From assembly GCF_000340905.1 (NCBI RefSeq), contig NC_020284.1, forward strand, positions 1 through 64,000: a DNA stretch of 64,000 nucleotides, written 5' to 3'. Made by a program: the position numbers and the translations under genes. Under the pieces are notes generated by a model. That model ran no database searches, was not told where the DNA came from, and saw only the letters and a program-made list of their open reading frames with translations. The DNA comes from Candidatus Kinetoplastibacterium galatii TCC219 (GTDB lineage: Bacteria; Pseudomonadota; Gammaproteobacteria; Burkholderiales; Burkholderiaceae_B). Shown here piece by piece: positions 62,511 through 64,000 of the stretch (its first letter is position 1; every line of letters begins with the position of its first letter).

Positions 62511-64000
62511 TTAATGAGTATTAAAGTGTTCATTAAGTTCATCTTGTAAAAATTTGATATACTCATCGAAATTTATTTCATTTTTTTCATCTAATTCTTG
62601 ACACTCCTCATGAGATTTAATAGCATTTTCCTTATATTTATAATAATTTAGATTTCTTTCGCTCTTTAAGAGAGATGCATAATTTTTGCTTATTTCTAAT
62701 GAGTATTCTGCCAAAGATATTTTTCTGTCTCTTAGATTTTTAATAATCATTGCTGATGGCGTAAGATCTTGATCATTTATTTTTCTAAGTTGATTTAGTA
62801 CGGAATCACAGTATAAGTTTTTATGTGTTCCTTTATCTAGTAGAGAAGCAATATCACTTACCTTGGTTATTATTTCAGTAGCCCATTGTTTTAATGGAAC
62901 TTGTGAACCAGCTTTTTTAATTAATAATTTTGGTTCCCTTCCTCTACATGCAACATTAGAAAAATTCTCATAATGCTCCTTATACTCATTATTAATAAAT
63001 ACAGGACTATCTTCAGTTGCGCAAAATAATAGAAAAGCATCTAAGAATCTACAAGTTTCAGCACTTATTCCTATTGCAGAATCTAAGTCGATATCTAGAC
63101 ATCTTACCTCGATATATTGAACCCCTTTGTTTTTTAAACTATTTATTAATCTATCGTTATTATCAATTAAGCATTTGGGTCTTATCATGGAATAGTATTC
63201 ATTTTCAATCTGAAGGATATTAGTATTTAATTGGATCCATTCATCTTTATAGCGAGTACCAATATTTTGATAATCAGGCCAAGGTTTTCTGATAGCTTCA
63301 TATAGCCCTACAAGAAATTCTTCTAAGCTATTGTAAGATATATCTAATGTAGATTGAACTTTGCTATAGTAACCAAATTTGCTTACTCTTAGGCTTGTTG
63401 CGTAAGGCATGTAAAAAGTGTTTTTATCTATTTCTTCAAGATCCTTTATATTGACATTGCTTCCTATTAAATCGCGAGATATAGCAGGTGTTGATCCGAA
63501 TAAATATACTATTAACCATGAGTGCCTTATAAAATTACGCATTAGTTTGAAATAAGATTGATTTTTTAGATTTTCTTGATCTTTAGCCTTGTAGCCTAAG
63601 TTTTCTATTATTTCTTCATTTAATGAAAAATTATAATGAAGCCCTGCTATGCACTGCATTTTCCTTCCATAACGCCTTGCTAGGCCTTTTCTATATACAT
63701 GCTTATACATGCCGGCATTAGACTTTCCGAACCATGCTATTGGTATATCATTATCTTTTTTTGAGGATAGTTCTGGTATTGAATTGTGCCACAACATTTC
63801 ATTATCTAACGAACTATAAACGAAATTATGTATACTAAGTAGCTCTTCCATCAAAGACTCAACAGAATTATTAGTTCCTGTGATAAGTTCTAATAAAGCT
63901 TCTGAGTAATCCATTGTTATATTTTTATTTGTCAAGGCAGAGCCTAGTGCATATGGGTGAGTTAGATTTGATAAATCTCCTGAATAGTTTACTCTTAATG
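62511..64000 (-). CDS. gshA: Glutamate--cysteine ligase (partial, runs off the window)
   Basis: First step of glutathione synthesis, of the gammaproteobacterial GshA type. The reading frame is open through the window edge at 64000, so the N-terminus is missing. Translation from the edge gives LRVNYSGDLSNLTHPYALG and then SALTNKNITMDYSEALLELIT, closely matching the E. coli protein. The TTG at 63935 is therefore not the start. Further motifs: MQCIAGLHYNFSL, FGSTPAISRDLIG and QYIEVRCLDIDLDSAIGIS. About 20-25 N-terminal residues should lie beyond the window. Confidence 0.94.
   Translation of the reverse strand, partial: LRVNYSGDLSNLTHPYALGSALTNKNITMDYSEALLELITGTNNSVESLMEELLSIHNFVYSSLDNEMLWHNSIPELSSKKDNDIPIAWFGKSNAGMYKHVYRKGLARRYGRKMQCIAGLHYNFSLNEEIIENLGYKAKDQENLKNQSYFKLMRNFIRHSWLIVYLFGSTPAISRDLIGSNVNIKDLEEIDKNTFYMPYATSLRVSKFGYYSKVQSTLDISYNSLEEFLVGLYEAIRKPWPDYQNIGTRYKDEWIQLNTNILQIENEYYSMIRPKCLIDNNDRLINSLKNKGVQYIEVRCLDIDLDSAIGISAETCRFLDAFLLFCATEDSPVFINNEYKEHYENFSNVACRGREPKLLIKKAGSQVPLKQWATEIITKVSDIASLLDKGTHKNLYCDSVLNQLRKINDQDLTPSAMIIKNLRDRKISLAEYSLEISKNYASLLKSERNLNYYKYKENAIKSHEECQELDEKNEINFDEYIKFLQDELNEHFNTH

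Noticed and set aside
63894..63935. gshA start at TTG 63935
   Set aside because: Upstream translation to the window edge is clearly homologous GshA sequence.

Overview
The window is a gene-dense, strongly AT-rich bacterial chromosome segment that begins at the dnaA start codon, so base 1 is probably the conventional start of a circular chromosome. Gene content and order match a shrunken betaproteobacterial (Alcaligenaceae/Bordetella-like) genome: dnaA-dnaN-gyrB, mlaFEDAC-ABC transporter-murA-hisGDCBHAFIE-HIT-Nif3-sspA-sspB, rpe-gph-trpEGDC and atpIBEFHAGDC-hemE-priA. From recalled family knowledge, I infer an obligate endosymbiont of the Candidatus Kinetoplastibacterium type (symbionts of trypanosomatid flagellates). 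The reasons are low GC, short spacers, few promoters, no mobile elements, and retention of pathways such symbionts supply: histidine, leucine, tryptophan and arginine steps, heme, folate and glutathione. I cannot name the species.

Layout. 1-5042: replication genes dnaA, dnaN, gyrB (+). 5054-8325: isochorismatase-like hydrolase and topB (-). 8542-9735: argD (+). 9744-16236: dsbA, argS, leuA, a small membrane protein and prfC (-). 16339-16600: tRNA-Asn and tRNA-Thr (-) with a recognisable promoter. 16665-32261: one very long minus-strand run with sspB/sspA, Nif3, HIT, the complete hisGDCBHAFIE set, murA, an ABC-2 exporter and the Mla lipid-transport genes. 32534-35996: rpoH and a large Na+/H+ antiporter (+). 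35983-36831: Nudix hydrolase (-). 36953-40433: glmU and glmS (+). 40443-45984: trpC, trpD, trpG, trpE, a trp leader, gph and rpe (-). 46127-48507: mltA and a UbiH-type hydroxylase (+). 48518-50694: folB and an M61 peptidase (-). 50862-61457: the complete ATP synthase operon, hemE and priA (+). 61481-64000: nnrD (-), tRNA-Arg (+) and gshA, which runs off the window (-).

Two things stand out. First, upstream of trpE there is a complete transcription attenuator: a 22-residue leader peptide with a Trp-Arg-Trp-Trp stretch, and three competing RNA hairpins (1:2, 2:3 and a 3:4 terminator followed by a U run). Second, nine genes have the right reading frame only if one base is added or removed in an A or T homopolymer: gyrB (possible), the HIT gene, mlaC, mlaE, trpC (two sites), mltA, the ubiH-like gene (two sites), atpI and atpF. 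Ten of these eleven sites need +1 and most lie in the first 25 codons. Homopolymer sequencing undercalls, real deletions rescued by transcriptional slippage, and early pseudogenisation are all possible. atpF and atpI are hard to imagine as dead inside an otherwise intact ATP synthase operon.

A third, weaker signal is a DnaA-box cluster inside a perfect 11-bp inverted repeat between hemE and priA.
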